This document shows, piece after piece, positions 36,105 through 44,510 of a stretch of DNA of 64,000 bases. This DNA comes from Frigoribacterium sp. PhB116 (GTDB taxonomy: Bacteria; Actinomycetota; Actinomycetes; Actinomycetales; Microbacteriaceae). The notes beneath the pieces were generated by a model. That model was not told the DNA's origin, ran no database searches, and saw only the letters and a list, made by a program, of their open reading frames with translations. The DNA lies in the NCBI RefSeq assembly GCF_004364285.1, contig NZ_SOBE01000001.1, forward strand, positions 62,001 to 126,000, read 5' to 3'. The position numbers were made by a program, and so were the translations under genes. Position 1 is the stretch's first letter. Every line of letters begins with the position of its first letter.

Positions 36105-36148
36105 GGCCGGCCAGAGCGCCGTCGAGGCGTCGGGCCGTGTCGCGAGCC

Positions 36149-36505
36149 TCAGTCCTGCGGCTTGGTCGCCACCACGAAGAACAGCACCCCGGAGACGACC
36201 ACCGTCAGCATCGCGACCGCCAGCAGCGGCGACGACACCCCCGACACGAACGAGGCGCCGCCCGACGCCGACGTCACGAGCCGGCCGATGAGCAGTGCCG
36301 CGGTCGCGAGGCCCGAGCCGAGCAGGGCGACGCGAGCCAGGTCGTGCAGGCGACGGGCGTCGTCCGCCGTGGCGCGCCTCCTCTGCCTGGGCACGAAGAG
36401 CACGACGGCCAGCACGGCCACGGCCAGCGGCACCACGGCTCCGAGCGTCAGGGCGAGCTGGACGATGCCGAACAGGGCGGGCACGCCCTCGGGCTGGGTG
36501 TTCAC
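36149..36505 (-). CDS. Small membrane protein, three helices
   Basis: 118 aa from the GTG at 36505, chosen because GAGGA sits 5 nt upstream; a GTG at 36517 has no such site. Three hydrophobic segments (about 9-36, 58-77, 90-112) with a basic loop RQRRRATADDARR between the first two. No family recognised. It is divergent from the next small membrane protein gene; the 201-nt gap holds no other feature I can support. Confidence 0.55.
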   Translation of the reverse strand: MNTQPEGVPALFGIVQLALTLGAVVPLAVAVLAVVLFVPRQRRRATADDARRLHDLARVALLGSGLATAALLIGRLVTSASGGASFVSGVSSPLLAVAMLTVVVSGVLFFVVATKPQD

Positions 36506-36706
36506 GGCGGTCCTCACGGGATCGGGTCGGTGCGGGACGGGCTGGTGCGGGTGACGAGTATCGCGTGACCATCTTGCCTGGTCGTCTCCCGCACCTGCTG
36601 ACCGGGGCCGAGGAGGCGCGGGTCGCGCTCCTGGGCTCGCTCACGGCTGGACGGCAGGGGTCGCCCAGACGACGTCGCTAGGGTCGCTGCGACGAGAGGG
36701 GGTCGT

Positions 36707-37060
36707 GTGTTCGACGCCACCGGCCTCATGGGCCTGCTGCTGATGATCGTGGGAGTCCTGCTCCTCGCGGTCGCGTTGCCGCTGATCGGATCGTTCCTGC
36801 TCGACGGGCTGATCCAGATCGTGCGCGGCGACGGCCTCCGGGTCTTCGGGCTCGCCGCCGTGCTGTCGCTCGTCACGGCCCTCGTCGGGGTCGCACTGAT
36901 CGTCGGCGCCCGGCAGGTCACCGACGACATGGTGTCGCTGGGCATGCTCGAGAACGGCCTCAGCGGGTTGTTGTCGGTGCTGGTGCCCGCGATGATCGTG
37001 CTCGCCGTGATCCAGTTCGTGCGGCGCCAGGTGCGCGCACGTCGCCGGCGCGCCGCGTAG
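36707..37060 (+). CDS. Small membrane protein
   Basis: 117 aa, GTG start preceded by GAGAGGGGG. Three hydrophobic segments (about 5-30, 42-66, 82-103) and a basic tail RRQVRARRRRAA. No recognised family. The gene ends 94 nt before a very long hairpin. Confidence 0.6.
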   Translation: MFDATGLMGLLLMIVGVLLLAVALPLIGSFLLDGLIQIVRGDGLRVFGLAAVLSLVTALVGVALIVGARQVTDDMVSLGMLENGLSGLLSVLVPAMIVLAVIQFVRRQVRARRRRAA

Positions 37061-37154
37061 CTCCCGGCATGCGTCGCCGCTTCCCGCGATCGCGCTCCGC
37101 TCCGGCCCGTGCCCGCCCGCGCCGCGGCCTCTCCGCTCGTCGACGTGGAGAAGA

Positions 37155-37216
37155 AATACGCGTGAAGGGACAAGACACCCGCGGGCCCGCAGGTGTCTTG
37201 TCCCTTTACGCGTATT
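37155..37216. terminator. 62-bp near-perfect hairpin between convergent genes
   Basis: 25-bp arms (37155-37179, 37192-37216) with one G-U-type mismatch around the palindrome GCGGGCCCGC (37181-37190). It lies between the small membrane protein gene and the convergent RNA helicase gene, so a bidirectional terminator is likely. Confidence 0.65.
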
Positions 37217-37220
37217 CAGC

Positions 37221-37276
37221 ACCGCAGCCGCAGCCGCAGCCGCAGCCGCGCCCGGAGCCGCAGCCGCGCCCGCGGC
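37221..37276. repeat. CGCAGC hexanucleotide repeat
   Basis: Tandem CGCAGC/CGCGCC-type hexamers directly after the hairpin and up to the helicase stop codon. Non-coding. Confidence 0.7.
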
Positions 37277-37282
37277 CGGCGG

Positions 37283-39064
37283 CTAGTAGCGGGGCTTGCG
37301 GTCGCGGTCGCCGTCGCGACGGGGCGCGCCGCCGCTACGACGGTCGGGCTTGATCTCGATCAGCGTGCCGCTGATGCGGGTGTCGGCCAGGCGGTCGAGC
37401 ATGTCGCGGCTGATGTCCGAGGCGAGCTCGACGATCGAGAAGTCGGGACGGATCTGGATCGCTCCGAAGTCGTCCCGGCTGAGGCCGCCTTCGTTGGCGA
37501 GCGCGCCGACGATCTGACGGGGCTCGACGCGCTGACGACGGCCGACCTCGATGCGGTAGGCGGTCATCGGCTTCGAGGTGCGGGGGCCGCGCTCGGCACG
37601 GTCGCCGCGGTCGGAGCGCCCGCCGCGGTCGTCGCGCGAGCCGGAGCCCGAGCCGCGGTCGTCGCGGGCCGGACGGTCGTCGCGCCGGGCCGGGCGCTCG
37701 TCGGCTGGGTCGAGCAGCAGGGGCGTCTCGCCCTGAGCCACGACGGCGAGGGCGGCGGCGACGTCGGCCTCGGGCACGTCGTGGTGCTCGACGTAGTGGC
37801 CGATGATGTCGCGGAACGCGCTGATCCTCGCTTCCTGGTTCAGCGCCTCCGTGATCTGGTCGTCGAAGCGCGCGAGGCGCGTGACGTTGACGTCTTCGAG
37901 AGTCGGCAGCTGCATCTGCGTGAGCGGCTGGCGCGTCGCCTTCTCGATGGCGCCCAGGAGGCGACGCTCACGGGGGGTGACGAAGCTGATCGCTGCACCG
38001 CTGCGGCCGGCACGGCCCGTGCGGCCGATGCGGTGCACGTACGACTCGGTGTCGATCGGCAGGTCGTAGTTGACGACGTGCGTGATGCGGTCGACGTCGA
38101 GGCCGCGGGCCGCGACGTCGGTCGCGACGAGGATGTCGAGCTTGCCGCTCTTGAGCTGGCCGACCGTGCGCTCGCGCTGGGCCTGGGCCACGTCGCCGCT
38201 GATCGCGGCGGCGGTGTAGCCGCGGGCCCGCAGCTTCTCGGCGAGGGTCTCGGTCTCGCTCTTCGTGCGGACGAAGATGATCATGCCCTCGAAGGCCTCG
38301 ACCTCGAGGATGCGCGTGAGGGCGTCGACCTTCTGCGGGTACGACACCATCAGGTAGCGCTGGCTCGTGTTGACCGAGGTGGTGGTCTTGGCCTTGACCG
38401 TGATCTCTTCGGCGTCGTTGAGGTACTGCTTCGAGATGCGACGGATCTGGGGCGGCATCGTCGCGGAGAAGAGCGCGACCTGCTTGTCGTCGGGGGTGTC
38501 GGCGAGGATCGTCTCGACGTCTTCGGCGAAGCCCATCTTGAGCATCTCGTCGGCCTCGTCGAGCACGAGGTACTTGAGCTCGCTCAGGTCGAGGGTGCCC
38601 TTGGCCAGGTGGTCCATGATGCGGCCGGGCGTGCCGACGACGACGTGGACGCCGCGGCGCAGCGCGCTCAGCTGGACGCCGTAGGCCTGGCCGCCGTAGA
38701 CGGGCAGCACGTGGACGCCGCGCATGCCGCTGGCGAACTGCTCGAACGCCTCGCAGACCTGCAGGGCCAGCTCGCGCGTCGGCGAGAGGACGAGGGCCTG
38801 CGGCTTCTTGGCGGAGACGTCGAGGCGGGACAGGATCGGCAGCGCGAACGCCGCCGTCTTGCCGGTGCCGGTCTGGGCCAGGCCGACGACGTCGCGTCCG
38901 CCGAGCAGGGTGGGGATGGTGGCCGCCTGGATGGCGGAGGGGGTCTCGTAGCCGATCTCCTTGATCGCCTTGAGCACCTGGTCGCTCAGACCCAGGTCCG
39001 AGAACGTCGGACCGATCTCGGGTGCATCGGCGTCGATCGTGTCGTTCTCGGTGGTGTCGCTCAT
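37283..39064 (-). CDS. DEAD-box ATP-dependent RNA helicase
   Basis: 593 aa, ATG start. Q motif region FSDLGLSDQVLKAI...TPSAIQ, Walker A AQTGTGKTA (about 55), PTREL, TPGR, DEAD (VLDEADEML), SAT, ARGLD and HRIGRTGR. A C-terminal RNA-binding domain of the DbpA type (about 500-575) follows an Arg/Asp/Gly-rich linker; the end is basic. This is the CsdA/DeaD-like layout used in ribosome assembly and mRNA turnover at low temperature. TACCCT lies 6 nt upstream of the ATG, suggesting a leaderless transcript. Confidence 0.92.
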   Translation of the reverse strand: MSDTTENDTIDADAPEIGPTFSDLGLSDQVLKAIKEIGYETPSAIQAATIPTLLGGRDVVGLAQTGTGKTAAFALPILSRLDVSAKKPQALVLSPTRELALQVCEAFEQFASGMRGVHVLPVYGGQAYGVQLSALRRGVHVVVGTPGRIMDHLAKGTLDLSELKYLVLDEADEMLKMGFAEDVETILADTPDDKQVALFSATMPPQIRRISKQYLNDAEEITVKAKTTTSVNTSQRYLMVSYPQKVDALTRILEVEAFEGMIIFVRTKSETETLAEKLRARGYTAAAISGDVAQAQRERTVGQLKSGKLDILVATDVAARGLDVDRITHVVNYDLPIDTESYVHRIGRTGRAGRSGAAISFVTPRERRLLGAIEKATRQPLTQMQLPTLEDVNVTRLARFDDQITEALNQEARISAFRDIIGHYVEHHDVPEADVAAALAVVAQGETPLLLDPADERPARRDDRPARDDRGSGSGSRDDRGGRSDRGDRAERGPRTSKPMTAYRIEVGRRQRVEPRQIVGALANEGGLSRDDFGAIQIRPDFSIVELASDISRDMLDRLADTRISGTLIEIKPDRRSGGAPRRDGDRDRKPRY

Positions 39065-39144
39065 CCTGCAAGGGTAGAGGACTGCGGGTGCTCCCACGGC
39101 CGCTCGGCGCGGGCGGGTCGTCGAGACGTGCCCGGCGAGGCAGC

Positions 39145-40980
39145 TCAGGCGCCGCCGGTCGAGCCTCCCGAGCCGGCTGCGCCTGCTGAGCCGGTCGTCC
39201 CCGGCGCGGGCGTCTGCGGGCCGACGATGCTGATCGGCGAGGTGTCCAGCCGCTCGGACTGCACCACGACGCGCTTCGCCCGGCGCCGCAGCGAGCGCCG
39301 CGCGCCGGGGGTCGCCAGCAGGCTGCCGAGCACCAGGCCGGCGCCGATGGCGAGCGTCGTCGAGACGGAGCCGACCACGTCGAGCGCTGCTCCGCCCGTG
39401 CCCGCCATGACGTTGAGCAGCGCGGAGGCCACGGCGAGCGACGGCAGGAGCGAGCCGCAGAAGGCGGGCACGGCGATGGCGGTCGCCGAGACGCGCAGGC
39501 GCGCCGCGATGACGGTGCTGAGCGCCCCGAGCAGGGTGGCCACCAGGAACGTCGCGCCGAGCAGGGGCACCTCGAGCTGCTTCAGGCACCACAGGGTGAC
39601 GGTGCCGACGAGCGCGACGCCGATCGCGACCGGCACGACGCGGGCGTTGGCCCCCTGTGTGACGGCCGTCGCCGACGCGGCGAAGAAGGTCGTGACGAGG
39701 AGGAGCCAGATCGGCAGGGTCCGGAGCGTGATGTCGGTCGGGTCGACCTCGATCGACAGGCCGGAGGTGAGGGCCAGCCCGCCGGGGATGCCCACGGCGA
39801 TCCCCGCCACGATCAAGGCGATGATCAGCGCCCGGGACAACGCCATCGCGCGGAAGCCCGAGATGGCGTCCTGCGCCCAGGTGACGATCGTCACGTGGGG
39901 CAGGATCAGCACCACCACGGCGGCCACCATCGCGGCGGCGCTGCCGGCGCCGACCGCGCCCGCCCCGATCGCGAGCGACCCCACGGCGGCGACGCTCGCC
40001 GACTGCAGGGCGACGATGAAGAAGTTCGGGATGCCCTTGCGGGTGAGCCAGCGCCCGAGGACCATCGCGCCGACCATCAGGACGAAGGCGCCCGCCGCGC
40101 CGGCGAGCGAGCCGCCGGCCTGCAGGGAGACGGACACGCCGAACAGGCCCATGGCCGCGTCCGTGATCCAGGTCGGCCAGCGCGGGGGAGAACGCAGCAC
40201 CGTGACCAGCCCCTCGACGGCGCTCGTCATGTCGCGCTCGTCGTGCAGCAGCTCGTCGACGATCTGGTAGACGAGCGAGAGCCGGTGCAGGTCGCTGCCC
40301 TCGGCCGCGACGACGCGCATCTTCACGAGGGGCGGGCCCTCGACGGGCGTGTACTGCACCGTGATCGCGGTGCCCGTGATGTCGAGCTCGAGCGGGGCCA
40401 GGTTCCACTTCGTGCCGACCGCGACGATCGCGACCTCGACGGTGCGGACGTCGGCGCCCGAGGCGAGCATCACCTCGCCGAGGTCGAGGCAGAAGTCGAC
40501 GATCTGACGGGGCGAGTAGAGGTCGCCGAGGTGGCCGTGCGCGGGCGTCGTGCCCTCGTAGATCGTCCCGCGCAGGCGGGCGCGGACGTCGCGCATCTCC
40601 TGCGCGTCGACCCGACGGCGGCGGACGCGTGCCGGCCGCGGGGCCGAGGGCGCCTTGGGCGCACCCCGCCCCGTCGCCTTGGCCGGGGCCTTCGGCGGCG
40701 TCCGGTAGGTGGGGATCCAGGGAGCCGCGGGGTCCCGGGTGGTCCCCGGCACCTCCTGGTGCGCGTCGGCAGCGACGGCGGCGCCGCCTGTCCTGTCGGT
40801 CGCGGCGCTCGGGGCGCCGCCGGGCGCAGCCCCGTCGGCCTCAGGTCCTGCCTCGGGAGCAGCCGGTCGCCTCGGCGGCGGGTCGTACGCCCGCGGGCCG
40901 TCGGCGAAGCCGGGTGTGCCCGCCCGGGTCGGCGCCCCGTCGCGGTCGGCAGGTCGGTCGGAGGCGGGGCGTTCGGACAT
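39145..40980 (-). CDS. thrE: Threonine/serine exporter (ThrE family)
   Basis: 611 aa, ATG start. A long Pro/Ala/Gly-rich basic N-terminal extension (about 1-130) is followed by the ThrE catalytic-like half (about 140-260: LGEVMLASGADVRTVE, LELDITGTAITVQY, with RWPTW after it) and a membrane half with about ten helices (LALTSGLSIEVDP, PAFCGSLLPSLAVASALL). Family members export threonine and serine in corynebacteria; this protein is longer than those (about 490 aa) because of the N-terminal extension. Its start lies 10 nt after the DUF1851 gene stop, so the two may be cotranscribed. Confidence 0.85.
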   Translation of the reverse strand: MSERPASDRPADRDGAPTRAGTPGFADGPRAYDPPPRRPAAPEAGPEADGAAPGGAPSAATDRTGGAAVAADAHQEVPGTTRDPAAPWIPTYRTPPKAPAKATGRGAPKAPSAPRPARVRRRRVDAQEMRDVRARLRGTIYEGTTPAHGHLGDLYSPRQIVDFCLDLGEVMLASGADVRTVEVAIVAVGTKWNLAPLELDITGTAITVQYTPVEGPPLVKMRVVAAEGSDLHRLSLVYQIVDELLHDERDMTSAVEGLVTVLRSPPRWPTWITDAAMGLFGVSVSLQAGGSLAGAAGAFVLMVGAMVLGRWLTRKGIPNFFIVALQSASVAAVGSLAIGAGAVGAGSAAAMVAAVVVLILPHVTIVTWAQDAISGFRAMALSRALIIALIVAGIAVGIPGGLALTSGLSIEVDPTDITLRTLPIWLLLVTTFFAASATAVTQGANARVVPVAIGVALVGTVTLWCLKQLEVPLLGATFLVATLLGALSTVIAARLRVSATAIAVPAFCGSLLPSLAVASALLNVMAGTGGAALDVVGSVSTTLAIGAGLVLGSLLATPGARRSLRRRAKRVVVQSERLDTSPISIVGPQTPAPGTTGSAGAAGSGGSTGGA

Positions 40981-40990
40981 CGGGACGAGT

Positions 40991-41701
40991 CTAGGCAGGC
41001 GCGCCCGGCGAGTCGCTGCGACCGTCGCCGACCGGCGCGTCCCCCGAGGACTCGGCCTCCGCCTCCTGCGCCCGCTGCCGGGCGAACATCTGCGGGACGA
41101 TCCTGAGGAACGTCCAGACGTCGCCCCGGTCGTAGCTGTCGGGCGACTCGTCGCCGCCGAGGAACGGGTACGGCACGGGCACGTACACCTGGTCGGGGCC
41201 GAGTGGGCCCGTGCGGCGCGCGACCTCGTCGAGGTGGGGGCGGCGCAGGACGAACTCGTCGAAGCCCTCGTCGGACAGGACCATGGCGTCGAAGTGATCG
41301 AGGGAGTCGAAGCGGCCGTAGTCCTTGAACGCGTCTCGGAAGGGGTGCAGCACCCCGAAGGTGCCCTCGCGCCGGTCGTGGAGGAAGACGTGCCCCAGGT
41401 GCGAGTAGCCGACGACGTCGGTGTACGAGCGGTGCAGCCCCTCCCAGCCGGGCAGGTCGCCGACAGGACGGGGCGACGGGAGGAGGTGGTAGCCGGGCGA
41501 GCCGGCAGCGGGCTCGGGGGCAGTGGGCCCGGCCGCGCGCTCGGGGGTCCCGGGCCCGGAGGCGGGCTCGGCAGCGGGCTCGGCCGCAGGCGCGGCCTCC
41601 GGCTGGGGCGCCGGCCCGGCGGGGGTGCTGGCAGGCGCGCTCTCGGGTGCGACCGCGGTGTCCTGGGGGCTCGTCGTCGAGCGCCGGAACGGGTTCCTCA
41701 T
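40991..41701 (-). CDS. DUF1851 (Tdi1-C-like) domain protein
   Basis: 236 aa. Starts at the ATG at 41701: MRNPFRRS then a 70-residue Pro/Ala/Glu-rich linker. The C-terminal part (about 75-205) has the DUF1851 pattern: SYTDVVGYSHLGHVFLHDRREG with FGVLHPF, then VYVPVPYPFLGG and a final WTFLRIVPQM. The domain is also found in Tdi1 immunity proteins of type VI systems, but no secretion genes are present and it is widespread elsewhere. Function unknown; adjacent to thrE. Probably leaderless (TAAGCT 7 nt upstream). Confidence 0.6.
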   Translation of the reverse strand: MRNPFRRSTTSPQDTAVAPESAPASTPAGPAPQPEAAPAAEPAAEPASGPGTPERAAGPTAPEPAAGSPGYHLLPSPRPVGDLPGWEGLHRSYTDVVGYSHLGHVFLHDRREGTFGVLHPFRDAFKDYGRFDSLDHFDAMVLSDEGFDEFVLRRPHLDEVARRTGPLGPDQVYVPVPYPFLGGDESPDSYDRGDVWTFLRIVPQMFARQRAQEAEAESSGDAPVGDGRSDSPGAPA

Positions 41702-41708
41702 TCGCGTG

Positions 41709-41737
41709 AGCTTAGGGGGACCGCGCGCGCCCGTCGA
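41709..41737 (-). promoter_or_regulatory. Candidate leaderless promoter of the DUF1851 gene
   Basis: On the minus strand TCGACG (41737-41732), 17-nt spacer, TAAGCT (41714-41709), then 7 nt to the ATG at 41701. The transcript would start at or next to the start codon. Confidence 0.5.
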
Positions 41738-41823
41738 GAGCTGACGAGAACTCAGGAGGTGGTCCGCCCGAGCGCAGGACAGACCTGCGGGAATGCACGG
41801 CCGCCGACCCGGTTGCACCACGG

Positions 41824-42948
41824 ATGAGCTCTGCCGACACCACTTCCCCTGACTCCTCGACCACCTCCACCTCCACCTCCGCTCCGCGCACCGCGCTCGT
41901 CGTCGGCGCGAGCGGCATCACCGGCACCGCGCTGGTCGAGCGCCTCACGGCGGACGGCTGGGACGTCCTCGCGCTGTCGCGCCGCGCCTCCTCGGCCCCC
42001 GGCGTCCGCGGCATCGCCGCCGACCTGCGCAGCGCCGACAGCCTGCAGGAGGCGCTGGCCGGCGAACGCCCCACCCACGTCTTCTTCACGGCCTGGTCGC
42101 GCCAGGAGACCGAGGCCGAGAACATCGCGGTCAACGCGGGCATGGTCCGCGACCTGCTCGCCGCCCTGGCGCACGCGCCCGTGCAGCACGTCGCGCTGGT
42201 CACCGGCCTCAAGCACTACCTCGGCCCGTTCGAGGCGTACGCCGCGGGCGAGATGCCCGACACGCCGTTCCACGAGGAGGAGCCCCGCCTCGACACCCCG
42301 AACTTCTACTACGCGCAGGAGGACGAGCTGTTCGCCGCCGCCGAGCGCCAGGGCTTCACCTGGTCGGTGCACCGCTCGCACACCGTGATCGGCTACGCCG
42401 TCGGCAACGCGATGAACATGGGCCTCACGATCGCCGCTGCTGCCGCTCTGAGCCGTGAGCACGGGCTGCCGTTCGTGTTCCCGGGCAGCGAGACGCAGTG
42501 GAACTCGCTCACCGACATGACCGACGCCGGCCTGCTCGCCGACCACATGGTCTGGGCGTCGACCGACCCTGCCGGCGCGGACGAGCCGTTCAACGTCGTC
42601 AACGGCGACGTGTTCCGCTGGCGCTGGATGTGGCCCCGCCTCGCCGCGCACCTCGGCGTGGACCCGGCGCTGGTCTCCGGGCCGTCGGGCGCGCCGCAGC
42701 CGCTCGAGGTGCAGATGGCCGGGCGCGAGGACGACTGGGCGGCGCTCGCCGCGAAGCACGATCTCGTCGAGCCCGACCTCGCGCGCGTCGCGTCGTGGTG
42801 GCACACCGACGCCGACCTCGGCCGCGAGATGGAGGTCGTCACCGACATGGGCAAGAGCCGCGAGGCCGGGTTCGTCGGGTTCCGCCGAACGGAGCGGGCG
42901 CTCACGGAGCTGTTCGACCGGTACCGCGCCGCACGCCTGGTGCCGTAG
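41824..42948 (+). CDS. SDR family oxidoreductase (PRISE-like)
   Basis: 374 aa, ATG start. A Ser/Thr-rich N-terminus precedes the NAD(P)-binding GASGITGTALVERL (about 30-43), then SRR. Further landmarks: VFFTAWSRQETEAEN, VTGLKHYLGPFE (Lys of the variant active site), FYYAQEDELF (the second active-site Tyr region) and VNGDVFRWRWMW. This fits the progesterone-5-beta-reductase/iridoid-synthase-like SDR group that reduces activated C=C bonds. Substrate unknown. Divergent from the DUF1851 gene. Confidence 0.75.
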   Translation: MSSADTTSPDSSTTSTSTSAPRTALVVGASGITGTALVERLTADGWDVLALSRRASSAPGVRGIAADLRSADSLQEALAGERPTHVFFTAWSRQETEAENIAVNAGMVRDLLAALAHAPVQHVALVTGLKHYLGPFEAYAAGEMPDTPFHEEEPRLDTPNFYYAQEDELFAAAERQGFTWSVHRSHTVIGYAVGNAMNMGLTIAAAAALSREHGLPFVFPGSETQWNSLTDMTDAGLLADHMVWASTDPAGADEPFNVVNGDVFRWRWMWPRLAAHLGVDPALVSGPSGAPQPLEVQMAGREDDWAALAAKHDLVEPDLARVASWWHTDADLGREMEVVTDMGKSREAGFVGFRRTERALTELFDRYRAARLVP

Positions 42949-42980
42949 GGCGGGTGCGCCTCCCGCGCGCTGAACATCGC

Positions 42981-43061
42981 GCACATGCCGACCGCTTGTG
43001 CTGCAATACCTGCATTTCCACCTGTTGCGGCGCCGCTCGACGGCTGACAGTCGGCATGTGC
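42981..43061. terminator. Large hairpin between convergent genes
   Basis: A 12-bp perfect outer stem (GCACATGCCGAC and complement) and an inner GCTGCAA/TTGCGGC stem (43000-43006, 43025-43031). It lies between the SDR gene and the convergent small gene. Rest of the gap 42949-43099: nothing else beyond a GGAGGCGCGGG word at 43082. Confidence 0.55.
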
Positions 43062-43099
43062 AGCAGATGAAGCTGAGCCGAGGAGGCGCGGGTCGCGAG

Positions 43100-43495
43100 C
43101 TAGGGGAGGCGCGTGTCGTCCGCCGGGCCGTCAGATGCGTCGTCGAGGCGGGGGGCACCCTCCGCGAGGGGCACGTCGTCCGCGTGGGCGAGGATCGACT
43201 GCGCCGTGGCGCCGAGCACCACGGCGGCGTCGACGCCGCGTGCCTCGGCCAGGGCCGCACTGAGGCCGGCCGCGAGGCTGCCGCCGGCTGCTCCGAGGGT
43301 CGAGACGACCGCCTCCTGCTTCTCGGTCAGCGGGTCGCCCGCCTGCTCAGCGACCACCTCGCGCAGGTTGTCGTCGCTGGCGTCGAGCGCCTCGTCGTCG
43401 CCCTGGGAGATGGCTGCCGCCTGCGACACGATCGCGAGCGCGAGCTCCGCGGCGTCGCGCTCGGGCGTGCGGTCGGTCGGTGTCGTCTCGTCCAT
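43100..43495 (-). CDS. Hypothetical acidic protein
   Basis: 131 aa, unrecognised. Acidic at both ends (MDETTPTDRTPERD, DDASDGPADDTRLP) with an Ala-rich helical middle. No signal peptide or membrane segment. The start is supported by TACGGT exactly 6 nt upstream of the ATG without a Shine-Dalgarno, as in other probable leaderless genes here. The 118-nt gap to 43613 has no further gene. Confidence 0.6.
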   Translation of the reverse strand: MDETTPTDRTPERDAAELALAIVSQAAAISQGDDEALDASDDNLREVVAEQAGDPLTEKQEAVVSTLGAAGGSLAAGLSAALAEARGVDAAVVLGATAQSILAHADDVPLAEGAPRLDDASDGPADDTRLP

Positions 43496-43613
43496 GCGGC
43501 GACCGTACGCCGCGCTCGCGAGTGATCGTCAGGCATCTCGGAGGCAGTGCCCTCCCGTGCGACTGAGCAGTGCGCCGTTCACAGGCCGCTCAGCGCGCGC
43601 CGCGGCACCCCGT

Positions 43614-44375
43614 TCAGTGAGCGCCGCGGCGCCGCGCCAGCTCGACCGCACGCTCGACGCCGTCGCGCCACGGCGCCCCGTGGCCGGGGAGCACCACCCG
43701 CGCTCCCGTCGAGGCGAGGGCGTCGAGCGAGGCGAGGGCCACGTCGCTGTCCGCCGTCGCGGCTCCGGCCACGATCTGCGGGCCGCGACCGCCGGTGTAG
43801 GGGTCGAGCGTGACGAGCGCGTCCCCGACGATCACGGCGTCGCGGTCGGGCAGGTGGAGCGCGACGTGCCCGTCGGTGTGTCCCGGCGTCGGCACGATCA
43901 CGGCGCCCTCTGGCAACGGGGTGCCGGCACCGATCGGCTCGGCGTCCCGGACGCCCCGCACCCCCAGTGCGCCCGCGAGGGCCATGCGGCCGAGCGCCGG
44001 CAGGGCGGCGAGGTGCTCGACCGGGTACCTCCAGCGGGGGCGCTCGTGGCGGTACGAGTACGGCCGGGCCGCGAGACGGGCGTCGGCCTCGTGGACCCAC
44101 ACCGGCAGCCCCCAGCGCCGCCGCACCTGACGAGCGCAGCCGACGTGGTCGAAGTGGGCGTGGGTGAGGAGGACGCCGTCGACGTCGTCCCGGCCGTGGC
44201 CGAGCTCGAAGAGGGCCTGCAGGAGGTGCGGCCACGCAGCAGGGAGACCCGCGTCGACGATCAGCACCCTCGTGCCGTGCTCGACCAGGTACAGGTTCGT
44301 GTCGGCGACCTCGAGGCGGTGCACGCCGGGGGCGACGTCGCGCTCGAGCAGGGCGGAGGGGCGGAGGAACGACAT
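43614..44375 (-). CDS. MBL-fold metallohydrolase
   Basis: 253 aa, ATG start. Metallo-beta-lactamase fold with THAHFDHVG (HxHxDH metal ligands, about 70), PTPGHTDGH, IVGDAL and LPGHG. Active on an ester or thioester, perhaps glyoxalase II-like; substrate not evident. It stands between the small acidic protein gene and the SNF2 helicase. The 135-nt upstream gap holds a small GACAGG/CCTGTC hairpin (44418-44433) of unknown meaning. Confidence 0.85.
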   Translation of the reverse strand: MSFLRPSALLERDVAPGVHRLEVADTNLYLVEHGTRVLIVDAGLPAAWPHLLQALFELGHGRDDVDGVLLTHAHFDHVGCARQVRRRWGLPVWVHEADARLAARPYSYRHERPRWRYPVEHLAALPALGRMALAGALGVRGVRDAEPIGAGTPLPEGAVIVPTPGHTDGHVALHLPDRDAVIVGDALVTLDPYTGGRGPQIVAGAATADSDVALASLDALASTGARVVLPGHGAPWRDGVERAVELARRRGAH

Positions 44376-44510
44376 GCACCGACCGAACCACGGCGGGCTC
44401 GTCCGCGCAGACGGCTTGACAGGAGCCCCTGTCGAGGGGCCACGGAGCCGCGCGCCGGGCCGACGGTGTCAGGCACCAGTCAGCCGGTGTCCGGGTTCGA
44501 CCACCGTCGG

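Noticed and set aside
40988-40993. TAGACT as a leaderless -10 for thrE (7 nt before its ATG)
   Set aside because: Its TAG is the stop codon of the preceding DUF1851 gene, and the 10-nt gap suggests cotranscription; chance cannot be excluded.
40991-41701. Type VI secretion immunity gene
   Set aside because: The DUF1851/Tdi1-C domain is widespread, and no effector, Hcp, VgrG or sheath genes are present.
44415-44433. TTGACA-like sequence with GACAGG/CCTGTC dyad on the plus strand
   Set aside because: No rightward gene follows; it lies between two leftward genes and was kept only as a note.
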